DNA of 62,983 nt, from the NCBI RefSeq assembly GCF_003326475.1, contig NZ_JPWA01000028.1, forward strand, positions 1 through 62,983, in the 5' to 3' direction. Under the pieces are notes generated by a model. The model was not told the DNA's origin. It searched no databases and saw only the letters and a list, made by a program, of their open reading frames with translations. The translations under genes were made by a program, and so were the position numbers. Below are positions 25,928-34,454 of the stretch, in pieces (positions within the stretch are counted from its first letter, which is position 1; the number at the start of each line of letters is the position of its first letter). This DNA comes from Thalassospira xianhensis MCCC 1A02616 (lineage in GTDB: Bacteria; Pseudomonadota; Alphaproteobacteria; Rhodospirillales; Thalassospiraceae).

Positions 25928-27438
25928 ATTTCATTCTGGAAATTCTGGGCGGATTTAGCGCCCTCGCCTCGCCCGAAGTATTGGCCTATATGATCATAGG
26001 CTTTTTGATCGGAACGTTCTTTGGTGCGGTACCCGGCCTGACATCGGTTCTTGCCATCGCCCTTCTATTGCCGATCACCTATAGCCTTGATGTTGTTCCC
26101 GCACTTGTCATGTGCGCGTCTATCTTCATGTCGGGCATGTATGCAGGCTCGATCACGGCAACGACGATCAACATTCCTGGCGCACCATCATCCATGATGA
26201 CCTCGATTGAGGGTTATGCCTTGATGAAAAAGGGCCAAGGCGCAAATGCGCTTGGTCATGCCGCCCTTGGATCAATGATCGGCGGTGTTGTTGGTGCCTT
26301 GCTTTTGATTGCGCTGACACCAATTGCCGCCAAGGTTTCGCTTCTGATCCAGACCCCGGGCAAGTTTTCGCTTATTCTGTTTGCCTTGGTTGTGATCGTG
26401 ATTTCCCAGCGCGATGCAATTGCCAAAGGCACGATTGCAACGTTGCTGGGTATTATGATCGCCACGATCGGCATTGATGTCATGCAGCCGATTGCACGGT
26501 TTAACTTTGGCACGGAAACACTGGTCGAAGGCATTGACATGATGCCGCTGATCATCGGCACGTTTGCCATAAGCGAGATCCTGTATCAGGCGCAGCAAAG
26601 TCGCGATCCACTGACAATTGACGCCAACACCCGAAATCTGGCGCCAATCCGCCGCAAGGACTTCCTGCCAAGCTGGCATGAAATCCGTGAAATCGGGTTT
26701 TTCACATATCTGAAAAGCGCATTGATCGGATACTTTATCGGCGTCCTTCCTGGTGCCGGCGGATCAATGGCAGCCTTCGTCTCCTATGCCGAAGCCATGC
26801 GCAAATCCAAAAATCCCGGTGAATATGGCAAGGGTTCGCGCGAAGGTATTGCCGCGGCTGAAACTGCAAACAATTCCATGTGCGGCGGGGCATTTGTACC
26901 GATGTTGATGTTCGGTATTCCGGGCGATCCGACAACGGCAATCGTGCTGGGGGTTTTGATCATCAATGGCCTTCAGCCGGGACCAAGGCTTCTGGATACG
27001 CAGCTTGATCTCATCGCGCCGATGTTTGCGTCGCTTCTGATCAGCGCATTGATCCTTATCCCACTGACGCTGTATTTGCTGGGTCCGTACTTCGTCAAAA
27101 TCGTCTCAATCCGCAAGGCACTGCTTTATTCCTGCATCGCAGTTGTCGCCTTGGTCGGAAGCTATGTTGCGACCTATTCCCCCTTCCAGATGATGCTGGC
27201 ACTTGTTTTCGGGATTCTGGCATTTTTCCTGCGCAAACAGAATTATCCCACTGTCACCTTACTGCTGGGCTTTATTCTGGGACCGGATCTTGAACAGTAT
27301 CTGAGGCGGGCATTGTCCTTAAACGACGGAAATCCCCTAACATTCCTGACCAGTCCGGACAGTCTTTTCTTCCTCGTCCTGACGGCCATCTTCTTCTACT
27401 TCATGGTCATCCGCGTACCAAAGACACCAAAAATCTGA
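25924..27438 (+). CDS. second TTT large permease subunit
   Basis: A 504-residue TctA-family permease with about twelve helices. The conserved motif is GTFFGAVPGLTSVLAIALL, and GVLPGAGGSMAAFVSYA lies in the second half. Translationally coupled to the small subunit by a 4-base overlap. An intrinsic terminator follows within 20 bases, so the operon is tctC-tctB-tctA. It imports a carboxylate probably processed by the thiamine-diphosphate enzyme at 30 kb. Confidence 0.92.
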   Translation: MNFILEILGGFSALASPEVLAYMIIGFLIGTFFGAVPGLTSVLAIALLLPITYSLDVVPALVMCASIFMSGMYAGSITATTINIPGAPSSMMTSIEGYALMKKGQGANALGHAALGSMIGGVVGALLLIALTPIAAKVSLLIQTPGKFSLILFALVVIVISQRDAIAKGTIATLLGIMIATIGIDVMQPIARFNFGTETLVEGIDMMPLIIGTFAISEILYQAQQSRDPLTIDANTRNLAPIRRKDFLPSWHEIREIGFFTYLKSALIGYFIGVLPGAGGSMAAFVSYAEAMRKSKNPGEYGKGSREGIAAAETANNSMCGGAFVPMLMFGIPGDPTTAIVLGVLIINGLQPGPRLLDTQLDLIAPMFASLLISALILIPLTLYLLGPYFVKIVSIRKALLYSCIAVVALVGSYVATYSPFQMMLALVFGILAFFLRKQNYPTVTLLLGFILGPDLEQYLRRALSLNDGNPLTFLTSPDSLFFLVLTAIFFYFMVIRVPKTPKI

Positions 27439-27456
27439 TCTATTGATTGCCGAACT

Positions 27457-27499
27457 TGCCACCTTCCTCATATCCCTCCCGGGGCGGGTGGCATTTTTT
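27457..27499 (+). terminator. intrinsic terminator of the second TTT operon
   Basis: TGCCACC (27457-27463) pairs with GGTGGCA (27487-27493), with a C-rich/G-rich interior that can pair further, followed by TTTTTT. Confidence 0.8.
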
Positions 27500-27537
27500 C
27501 ATCCCGGATTTCAAAAGAACATGGATCAGAAAATACA

Positions 27538-28476
27538 ATGCTGCTGAACCTTATTGATCAGCTTGGACCGATTTTTCTGCTGGTTGCAGCAGGCTTTGCC
27601 CTCGCCAAAATCGGCTTGATCGGGGCAACCGCAATTGACGGGCTGACCAAGATGACGTTCTGGACACTCATCCCGGCAACATTGTTCCTAACAATCTCGG
27701 CAAACCGGGTTTCCGAACTGTTCAATTTATCGATCTGGATTGCCTATTACGGTGCGGTAACCCTCACCGCGATTTCCGTTTTCATTTTGTTGCGCGCAGG
27801 CAAGAAGAACAGCACTCCCGAAGCCATTGTTCTGGCCTTTGGTGCTATATTTTCCAATATCGGCATGCTCGGCATTCCGGTTGTCGATATCCTGTTCGGG
27901 CATGAGGGGTTGCTCGTACTGACAACCATATTATGCATTCACGCCATCAGCCTTCTGACGCCAACCATCCTGCTTCTGGAATGGAGCCGCAACAGAACAG
28001 GAAACCCGGTAGCCATTCTTGGCAAAACCCTGCGCGCGCAGATATGCAATCCAATCATTATTGCCATTATCTGCGGCATCGTGGTTGCGGCTTCGGGCAT
28101 TACCCTGCCGACGGTTGCAACGACATTTTTCGGGATGCTCAAAGCCGCGATGCCGCCAATTGCGCTGATGCTGATCGGGGCGGGGATTTATGGGCAAAAG
28201 CTGCGTGGTAATCTGGGAGCCAGCATTACAGGCGCTGTTGCCAAGGTATGCATCATGCCCAGTCTGGTTTTCGTGATAGGCAGCCTGCTGCATTTACCCC
28301 TGCGCACCATGGCACCCGCAATCATGATCGCGGCCCTTCCCCCCGGGGTAAACTCGGTCCTGATGGCGACCACCTATGGCACTGCCCGGGAACGCACGGC
28401 AACGACCATGCTGGTTGCGACATTACTGTCCGTCGTGGTCCTGCCGGTGCTGGCAATCATACTTGCCTTTGACTAA
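27538..28476 (+). CDS. AEC-family transporter
   Basis: A 312-residue membrane protein of the auxin efflux carrier (AEC) family, with about ten helices in two five-helix halves and the unwound, glycine/proline-rich crossing segments typical of this fold (SNIGMLGIPVVDILFG; PPGVNSVLMATTYG). Bacterial members move malate, malonate and similar acids. It follows the TTT terminator by 39 bases and precedes the converging NIPSNAP gene. It may import or export the pathway acid or product. Confidence 0.87.
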   Translation: MLLNLIDQLGPIFLLVAAGFALAKIGLIGATAIDGLTKMTFWTLIPATLFLTISANRVSELFNLSIWIAYYGAVTLTAISVFILLRAGKKNSTPEAIVLAFGAIFSNIGMLGIPVVDILFGHEGLLVLTTILCIHAISLLTPTILLLEWSRNRTGNPVAILGKTLRAQICNPIIIAIICGIVVAASGITLPTVATTFFGMLKAAMPPIALMLIGAGIYGQKLRGNLGASITGAVAKVCIMPSLVFVIGSLLHLPLRTMAPAIMIAALPPGVNSVLMATTYGTARERTATTMLVATLLSVVVLPVLAIILAFD

Positions 28477-28507
28477 GCAACGGAGGACCACGACCACAAT
28501 CTGATGA

Positions 28508-28834
28508 TCAGCGGGCAGGCGGCGTCCAAAACGGTGCTGGCACCATCAGTTTGTTTTCCTGACTGACAAGATGCCCGGCATCCGCACTTTTCTTAAGATA
28601 GGTCTGCCATTCCGGATCCGCTTGCAGCGCCTGGCGTTTGGCTTCCCGATCCGCCGCATCCTTGTAGGCCCAGATGTGGACATAGGAATTCACAGGTCCG
28701 GTTTCCGTTACCATATAGGCATGTGGTTCGCCCAAATGACGGCTTTGCACCGGGAAACCGAACTCCCCATAAAGAGCCAGTTGTTTTTTGAGTGTGCCGG
28801 GGTAACAGCAATAGGTTCGGACGTCATAAAGCAT
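28508..28834 (-). CDS. NIPSNAP family protein
   Basis: A 108-residue protein of the NIPSNAP family, a ferredoxin-like (dimeric alpha-beta barrel) fold of unknown reaction. It starts MLYDVRTYCCYPGTLKKQ, the usual Y-E/D-x-R-x-Y beginning, and has the central VHIWAYKDAADREAKR helix. The ATG at 28834 has AAGGAGG about 10 bases upstream, better than a start at 28888. It is divergent from the GntR gene, with the shared palindrome between them. NIPSNAP genes often sit in carboxylate or aromatic-acid catabolic clusters, where they may act as small isomerases or chaperones. Confidence 0.85.
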   Translation of the reverse strand: MLYDVRTYCCYPGTLKKQLALYGEFGFPVQSRHLGEPHAYMVTETGPVNSYVHIWAYKDAADREAKRQALQADPEWQTYLKKSADAGHLVSQENKLMVPAPFWTPPAR

Positions 28835-28896
28835 GCTGGAAATATCCTCCTTGTCGCAGGCAAAATGGTTTGTACCCTTTTGCCTCACAATATGTC

Positions 28897-28913
28897 ATGT
28901 TGTCAGACAACAT
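28897..28913. promoter_or_regulatory. candidate GntR operator, copy 2
   Basis: ATGTTGTCAGACAACAT is a perfect 17-base palindrome in the gap between the NIPSNAP and GntR genes. Its 13-base core is identical to the site at 24198-24210 before the TTT operon. Confidence 0.75.
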
Positions 28914-28999
28914 TACTTAATGATGACAGGCTGGCTCGCTTATGCCAAGACTTGAGTTACCTGAAATCGATCCTTTCGAACCGCTGATGGAAAACGCTT

Positions 29000-29740
29000 G
29001 TGGAAACCCGTTACGAAAAGCTTGAACGCCCACGCCGGCTCCCCGATGAAATCGCGGCGCGACTAACCCGGCAAATCGACGATGGCGCCATCAAACCCGG
29101 CGACAAACTCCCAACGGAACAGGCACTGGCAAACGATTTTGGCGTTGCGCGCACCGTCGTCCGCGAAGCAATTTCGCAGCTTAAAAGCGATGGGATCATT
29201 AATTCCCGTCAGGGTGTTGGTGCCTTTGTCGCCGATTCCGGCACACGTACTGTTTTCCGTATCGGCGAAGCCTGCTTTGCAAAGCGCAAAGAGCTTGCCC
29301 AAATCCTGCAATTGCGCACAAGCAACGAGGCCGAAGCTGCCTTCCTTGCGGCTGCGCATCGCAACGAAGCCGACCTTGACGCGATGAACGACCAGATCAC
29401 CATCATGCGAGAATCTCTTGAAAAATCCGGTGCGACAAATGGCGAACGCCGGTACGAAGCCGAAAGACAGCTTTACCGCAATATCGCTCGTGCCAGCGGT
29501 AATGGATTCTTCGTCGATTTCCTTGGCATGCTGGATGGCAGAATTGATCAAAGCCTGCGTTCCGTTGCAATCAAGAACATGATCGCCGTTGAATCCCGCA
29601 AGGAGGTTCTGGCAGAACATGAAGCGGTTTTTGAAGCAATCGTTGAGCAGGATGCCGAAGCCGCACGTATCGCCGCACGCACCCATTTTGCAAATGCCGC
29701 AACTCGTCTTATCAGCCGTGCGAATCTTGCGGACGTCTGA
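29000..29740 (+). CDS. GntR-family regulator, FCD (FadR) subfamily
   Basis: A 246-residue regulator. Residues 10-80 form the GntR winged helix (LPTEQALANDFGVARTVVRE, then QGVGAFV), and residues 95-240 form the all-helical FCD effector domain, which often binds an organic acid and a metal. A GTG at 29000 is the first start after an in-frame stop. Palindromes of matching form lie 87 bases upstream of it and before the TTT operon. The thiamine-diphosphate enzyme follows on the same strand. It most likely represses the transporter, NIPSNAP and enzyme genes until an acid is present. Confidence 0.88.
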   Translation: METRYEKLERPRRLPDEIAARLTRQIDDGAIKPGDKLPTEQALANDFGVARTVVREAISQLKSDGIINSRQGVGAFVADSGTRTVFRIGEACFAKRKELAQILQLRTSNEAEAAFLAAAHRNEADLDAMNDQITIMRESLEKSGATNGERRYEAERQLYRNIARASGNGFFVDFLGMLDGRIDQSLRSVAIKNMIAVESRKEVLAEHEAVFEAIVEQDAEAARIAARTHFANAATRLISRANLADV

Positions 29741-29891
29741 CCTGTCTGGAACGATTGCAATAATTGACGAAAAAACCGTGTTTCAGCACGCCACCCATCT
29801 TTACGGGCGGGTTTAACCATGCTGAAATCCGGCCACGCGCAAAAGCGCCCCACCATGACAATACAAATGCGCCATCTTCAGGGAGCCCCAA

Positions 29892-31559
29892 ATGTCTAAT
29901 GCTGCGGAAATGCGTCACGGCGGACGCATACTGGTTGATCAACTTGCCCTTCACGGCTGCGAACGGGTTTATCTTGTTCCCGGTGAAAGCTATCTGGCCG
30001 TTCTGGATGGCCTGATCGACCATCCCGATATCGAGCCGATCATCTGCCGTCAGGAAGGCGGTGCCGCCATCATGGCCGAGGCACACGGAAAACTGACCGG
30101 AAAGCCCGGCATTTGCATGGTCACCCGTGGACCTGGCGCCACCAACGCGTCGGCTGGTGTTCATGTCGCCCACCAGGACAGCACCCCAATGATCCTTCTG
30201 GTCGGGCAGATCGGGCGTGATATGGTCGATCGCGAAGCCTTTCAGGAAGTCGATTATCGCAAGATGTTCGAACCGCTTTGTAAGTGGGTCGCCCAGATCG
30301 ATGACATCAACCGCATCCCGGAATATATCAGCCACGCCTATCATATCGCGACCTCCGGTCGCCCCGGACCGGTCGTGCTTGCACTTCCGGAAGATATGCT
30401 GTCCTCTACAGCCGAAGTTGCCGATGCCAAACCCTATGTCCCGATCGAAGCCAAAACCGCTCCTGAAGATGTCGCCAGGTTCCGTGGCGCACTGGCAGAT
30501 GCGAAACAGCCTATTATGATCGTTGGCGGTGGCGGTTGGACCGCAGAAACCACCGAAAACCTTAAATCGTTTTCAAAACGAAACAATGTCGCGATTGCCA
30601 CCAGCTTCCGCTGTCAGGATTACATCCCGAACACGCACAGCCATTTCATTGGCGATGTCGGCATCGGGATCAATCCGGAGCTGGCGAAATTCATTCGCGA
30701 AAGCGACCTTGTGATTCTTGTCGGGTCGCGCATGGGGGAAATGACCAGCAGTGGCTACAGCCTGCTTGAAATCCCTTGCCCGAAGCAGAAGCTTATCCAC
30801 GTTTTCGCAGGCCCGGATGAATTAGGCCGTGTTTATCGCCCTGATATCGCGATCAATGCATCCCAACGGTCATTTATTCGCGCCATCGCCATGATGGAAC
30901 CGGTGGATGGAAGTGGACGTGAGGAACAGATTGAAACGGCTCACGCTTCATATCTGAAATTCTCGACCCCGCTTGACACGCCGGGCGATGTAAAGATGGC
31001 GCATGTTGTCGCACAGCTTCGTGAAATTCTGCCCGAAGATGCCATCGTGACCAACGGAGCCGGCAACTATGCCGCCTTCCTGCATCGCTTCTTCCGATAT
31101 GGCAAATATCGTACGGAACTGGCACCGACGTCGGGTTCGATGGGTTATGGCCTTCCGGCATCTGTGGCCGCCAAGCTGACCCACCCGGACCGGCCGTCGA
31201 TCTGTCTTGCCGGTGATGGATGCTTTTTGATGCACGGCCAGGAATTCGCAACGGCAGTTCAGTATGGTGCGAACATCATCGTAATCGTGGTCAATAACGG
31301 TATGTTCGGCACCATCCGCATGCATCAGGAACGCAATTATCCCGGTCGCGTTTCCGGCACCCAATTGCACAACCCGGATTTTGCGGCCTACGCCGTTGCC
31401 TTTGGCGGGCATGGCGAAACCGTCACCAAGACCGAAGATTTCGGCCCGGCTTTTGAGCGTGCCATGAATTCGGGAAAACCGGCGATTATCGAAGTACAGG
31501 TTGATCCGCAGGCATTAACCCCGATCAAGACACTGGATCAAATTCGCGCGGGCAGTTGA
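29892..31559 (+). CDS. thiamine-diphosphate-dependent enzyme, acetolactate-synthase-like
   Basis: A 555-residue enzyme of the pyruvate oxidase/acetolactate synthase superfamily with the usual three domains: N-terminal Pyr domain with the catalytic Glu55 (CRQEGGAA), central domain (IVGGGGWTAETTENLK), and C-terminal PP domain with GDGCFLMHGQEFATAV followed by the VVNNG metal/ThDP motif. The exact reaction is not deducible; decarboxylation or carboligation of a 2-oxoacid is expected. The 151-base leader has an inverted repeat TTTCAGCA (29781-29788) and TGCTGAAA (29820-29827) but no thiamine riboswitch. Nearby TTT, NIPSNAP, AEC and GntR genes point to catabolism of an imported acid. No small regulatory subunit like that of acetolactate synthase is next to it. 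Confidence 0.83.
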   Translation: MSNAAEMRHGGRILVDQLALHGCERVYLVPGESYLAVLDGLIDHPDIEPIICRQEGGAAIMAEAHGKLTGKPGICMVTRGPGATNASAGVHVAHQDSTPMILLVGQIGRDMVDREAFQEVDYRKMFEPLCKWVAQIDDINRIPEYISHAYHIATSGRPGPVVLALPEDMLSSTAEVADAKPYVPIEAKTAPEDVARFRGALADAKQPIMIVGGGGWTAETTENLKSFSKRNNVAIATSFRCQDYIPNTHSHFIGDVGIGINPELAKFIRESDLVILVGSRMGEMTSSGYSLLEIPCPKQKLIHVFAGPDELGRVYRPDIAINASQRSFIRAIAMMEPVDGSGREEQIETAHASYLKFSTPLDTPGDVKMAHVVAQLREILPEDAIVTNGAGNYAAFLHRFFRYGKYRTELAPTSGSMGYGLPASVAAKLTHPDRPSICLAGDGCFLMHGQEFATAVQYGANIIVIVVNNGMFGTIRMHQERNYPGRVSGTQLHNPDFAAYAVAFGGHGETVTKTEDFGPAFERAMNSGKPAIIEVQVDPQALTPIKTLDQIRAGS

Positions 31560-31590
31560 TCTGCCAGACAGTGAAATACGGCGGGATCAC

Positions 31591-32238
31591 TTACCGTTCA
31601 GGCAAGATGATCTCGCCATTTTCAAGAGCCCTGCGCAACTTATCAACGACCTCTGCAAGCTTCTCGTCAATAACATGCAAATAAGCTGTCCAGTCCGAAA
31701 GCTTTTTAAGCTCTTCCTTGCCATCGGAAATTCCGCGCAGACCGATCAACGGTACGTCAAACTTCTGACAGACTCGCAAGATGGAATAGGTTTCCATATC
31801 CACCATATCGGCATCAATCGCGTCATAAGCTACACCCGATACAACGTTTGCACCCGTTGACAAACGTGCTTCCGCGACACCTGGAATGCGATAAGGCAAT
31901 TCCAAAACCGCCGGAAGGTTCAGATAGGGTGTAATCCCCTTCTCGAAACCAAGTGCCGAGCAATCCATGTCACGGTAAGACACCGATGACGCTTGGTAAA
32001 CCTCGGCTTGTTCAAGTGCGCGCGACCCTGCCGATCCCAAGGTGACCACCAGATCGGGCAAATCACCCGACAATCTTAGTTCCGTCAAGGCAGAGCTCAG
32101 ATTAATTGCAGCCTCAACCGGACCAATGCCAATCATCAGCGGCTTGAACAGTTTTTCAAGATGGGGGCCATATTCCTGATTTGCCGCCATTGCGAACAGC
32201 ACATTGGTTCCGGCAAAATCATGAAGATATCCGCGCAT
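31591..32238 (-). CDS. MTA/SAH nucleosidase-like protein
   Basis: A 215-residue protein of the purine nucleoside phosphorylase/uridine phosphorylase superfamily, closest to 5'-methylthioadenosine/S-adenosylhomocysteine nucleosidase. It has the glycine-rich MIGIGPVEAAINL loop, TLGSAGS, the VDMETYSI substrate motif and the catalytic aspartate in RGISDG. The reaction would free adenine from MTA or SAH. The start has AGGTGGG just upstream. The gene converges on the ThDP-enzyme gene and lies beside the tRNA. Confidence 0.82.
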   Translation of the reverse strand: MRGYLHDFAGTNVLFAMAANQEYGPHLEKLFKPLMIGIGPVEAAINLSSALTELRLSGDLPDLVVTLGSAGSRALEQAEVYQASSVSYRDMDCSALGFEKGITPYLNLPAVLELPYRIPGVAEARLSTGANVVSGVAYDAIDADMVDMETYSILRVCQKFDVPLIGLRGISDGKEELKKLSDWTAYLHVIDEKLAEVVDKLRRALENGEIILPER

Positions 32239-32340
32239 ATCCCACCTATCTCGTCTGCGATTGATCAGGATGCAGATTAATGATCAGGACATGCTTTGCC
32301 AGCCCTTATTTAGGCCGACTTGAAAATATTCCGGAGAAAA

Positions 32341-32417
32341 TGGCGCACCCGACAGGATTCGAACCTGTGGCCTTTGCCTTCGGAGGGCAACGCTCTATCC
32401 AGCTGAGCTACGGGTGC
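32341..32417 (-). tRNA. tRNA-Arg (anticodon CCG)
   Basis: A full cloverleaf is read on the minus strand: acceptor GCACCCG/CGGGTGC, D-stem GCTC/GAGC, anticodon stem TTGCC/GGCAA with loop CTCCGAA, T-arm ACAGG-TTCGAAT-CCTGT, discriminator G and encoded CCA (32341-32343). The anticodon CCG reads codon CGG. No integrase or attachment-site repeat is seen near its 3' end. Confidence 0.97.
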
Positions 32418-32558
32418 GCAATAGACATCGGGCAGCACGGCCCGAGCGGTTGGGTGATACAGGTTTTGTCCGTCGCGGGCAAGGATTTTTGACGGCCCTC
32501 GCCAATCAGCATTCTGCTGCCCGTTCGGTTAAATTCTTGTTGCGACATATCACAGCGA

Positions 32559-34295
32559 TCAGCTTTCGACGTCGCGTCGCTCATAGGGATCCCGAACGAT
32601 CCACGTCCCGTTCCATTCCCGGTCCTGTTCACGACGCTGCAGGCGTTCCATACGATTGAGCATAAGCTGAGCGGCGAAATCGCTGCCGATGCCTTCCTGA
32701 ACTTCCTCGAATAGAGGTTGGGCCTTGTCAAAATCGCCCTCGCGATAAAACGCAATCGCAGTTTCATAGGTTTTGCGCCAGTCGCGACGTTCATCGCTTA
32801 GCTGCCCGGACTGTGCCAGCACTTCATAAAGATAAACCACATGCTCGGTTCCGAGCAGTACAACGTGGTCCAGATCGCGCATCTCTATCTCGCCGGCTGC
32901 CATGCTGGCCGTTTCATGTGAAGCCAGAATCTGGGTACCGTAAATACGATTGGCCTTTTCAAGGCGGTTGGCATAGTTCACGCAATCGCCAACCACCGTA
33001 TAGGCGCGTGATTTATCCGTCCCGATTGATCCGACAACAACCTCGCCGGTCGCAATACCAATACGAATATCAAGCCCGTGATCGCCAATCAGGTCGGCAT
33101 ATTTGGTCTTCAGCGCATTAAACCGTGCCACCTGCTCCAACGCTGCCAGACAGGCATGCCCGGCGTGGCTTTTTTCCCCGCAGAAGGGCGGGCCCCAGAA
33201 ACCGATCACCCTATCCCCGACAAAATTGTCGATAATGCCGCTATGATTGGCAATCGGTTCCGTCATGGCGGTCAGATAATCATTCAGGAAATCGACAAGT
33301 TTCTCGGGTGGGATATGTTCCGCCATCCAGTCAAAATTGGTCAGGTTCACAACACTGACAGTCATCACCCGCTTTTGCGAGGTTTCAAGCGCGGTTTCCT
33401 GCGACAACAGATTATTAATGATCTTTGGATCGATATATTTGCCAAACCGTTCCCGCATACGGAACCGGACGCGCAATTCGCGTGTCATGCGGTTAAAGGC
33501 ATCCGCCAACCGGGCAAAATCGCCCTTGCCCTTGAAATCAAGGCTGGTATCAAGCTTGCCTGACTGCACGCTGTTCAAGGCATTGGTCGTATCGCGAACC
33601 GCTTTGACCACCGCCTGCGCCAGATAATAGGCAAAGGAAATGCCGATCACCACCGCAGCCAGCATCATGATAAATTCGGCCTGGATCAGAAAATCTTCGC
33701 GCGCCGAAACATTTTCGACTGTTTCGCTGGAGTATTTTTCAAGCAGCAAAATCTCGCTACGCAGATCAAGCACGATATTGCGATGAATGCCACGAACAAG
33801 GTTTTCCTGACGTTGCGCGTCATCAAGGTCGCCTTCACGCACTCGGCTCAGTAACCGTTCAACGCCCAGATTGAACTGGGCCGCAATATCGGCGAACTCG
33901 CGCATACGAACATCAAGATCAAGCAACACACCTTGTTCGAAATGGCCCGATGCCTGTGCCCGGCCAAGTGCTGCCGAGGTGAAAGCTTTTCGAAAGGCCT
34001 GCTCGATCTGGGTCTGTTTGGCATCAATCTCGATTTCGATACCGCTTAAGAGGGGGGCATCGGGGCCTTCATTCTCAACAACACGCATGTAACGGTCGAT
34101 CAGCGAAATCTGTTCAAGCTGACGGGAACGAACATCGGAAAGCGCATCCTTGACCGGCGTCACATAGCGCGACACCGCTTCAAGATCACCATTGATCCCA
34201 AGCGACTGGATAACCGAGAACCCGGTAGCCACAACAAGCCACACGACAAAAAAGGCCGCGACACCCAGGAACTTCGCCCGAACGGTCCTTAGCAT
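32559..34295 (-). CDS. HAMP-linked class III adenylate/guanylate cyclase-like protein
   Basis: A 578-residue membrane protein: helix at 8-28, a helical sensor of about 180 residues, a second helix near 207-228, a HAMP domain, then a class III nucleotide cyclase domain from about 300 to 480 and a short TPR-like helical tail (AIAFYREGDFDKAQPLFEEV). In the first metal motif the usual Asp is Asn (SVVNLTNF where LFADIRGF is common); the second Asp (FVGDRVIG) and the transition-state VGDCVNYANRLE motif are kept. The enzyme may therefore be weak or inactive. It lies alone between tRNA-Arg and a lipoprotein hydrolase. Confidence 0.82.
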   Translation of the reverse strand: MLRTVRAKFLGVAAFFVVWLVVATGFSVIQSLGINGDLEAVSRYVTPVKDALSDVRSRQLEQISLIDRYMRVVENEGPDAPLLSGIEIEIDAKQTQIEQAFRKAFTSAALGRAQASGHFEQGVLLDLDVRMREFADIAAQFNLGVERLLSRVREGDLDDAQRQENLVRGIHRNIVLDLRSEILLLEKYSSETVENVSAREDFLIQAEFIMMLAAVVIGISFAYYLAQAVVKAVRDTTNALNSVQSGKLDTSLDFKGKGDFARLADAFNRMTRELRVRFRMRERFGKYIDPKIINNLLSQETALETSQKRVMTVSVVNLTNFDWMAEHIPPEKLVDFLNDYLTAMTEPIANHSGIIDNFVGDRVIGFWGPPFCGEKSHAGHACLAALEQVARFNALKTKYADLIGDHGLDIRIGIATGEVVVGSIGTDKSRAYTVVGDCVNYANRLEKANRIYGTQILASHETASMAAGEIEMRDLDHVVLLGTEHVVYLYEVLAQSGQLSDERRDWRKTYETAIAFYREGDFDKAQPLFEEVQEGIGSDFAAQLMLNRMERLQRREQDREWNGTWIVRDPYERRDVES

Positions 34296-34454
34296 GCCGG
34301 TCCTGATCCTCCGAAAAACGTAGCTGAAAACGCCACCGAATACACAACGGCAATAGTTGCCATATCGTGACGGTCGCCCCGGGTAACAACCTTGGCAATC
34401 ATATGCAACTGATTAAAAATGCTACCTGATCAGGGATCAGCGGTCAAAACGCAA

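Noticed and set aside
29741..29891. Thiamine riboswitch before the ThDP enzyme gene
   Set aside because: The conserved THI-box core and helix order are not seen; only a simple inverted repeat is present.
32341..32417. tRNA-Arg as an integration site
   Set aside because: No integrase gene or repeat of the tRNA 3' end is visible nearby.
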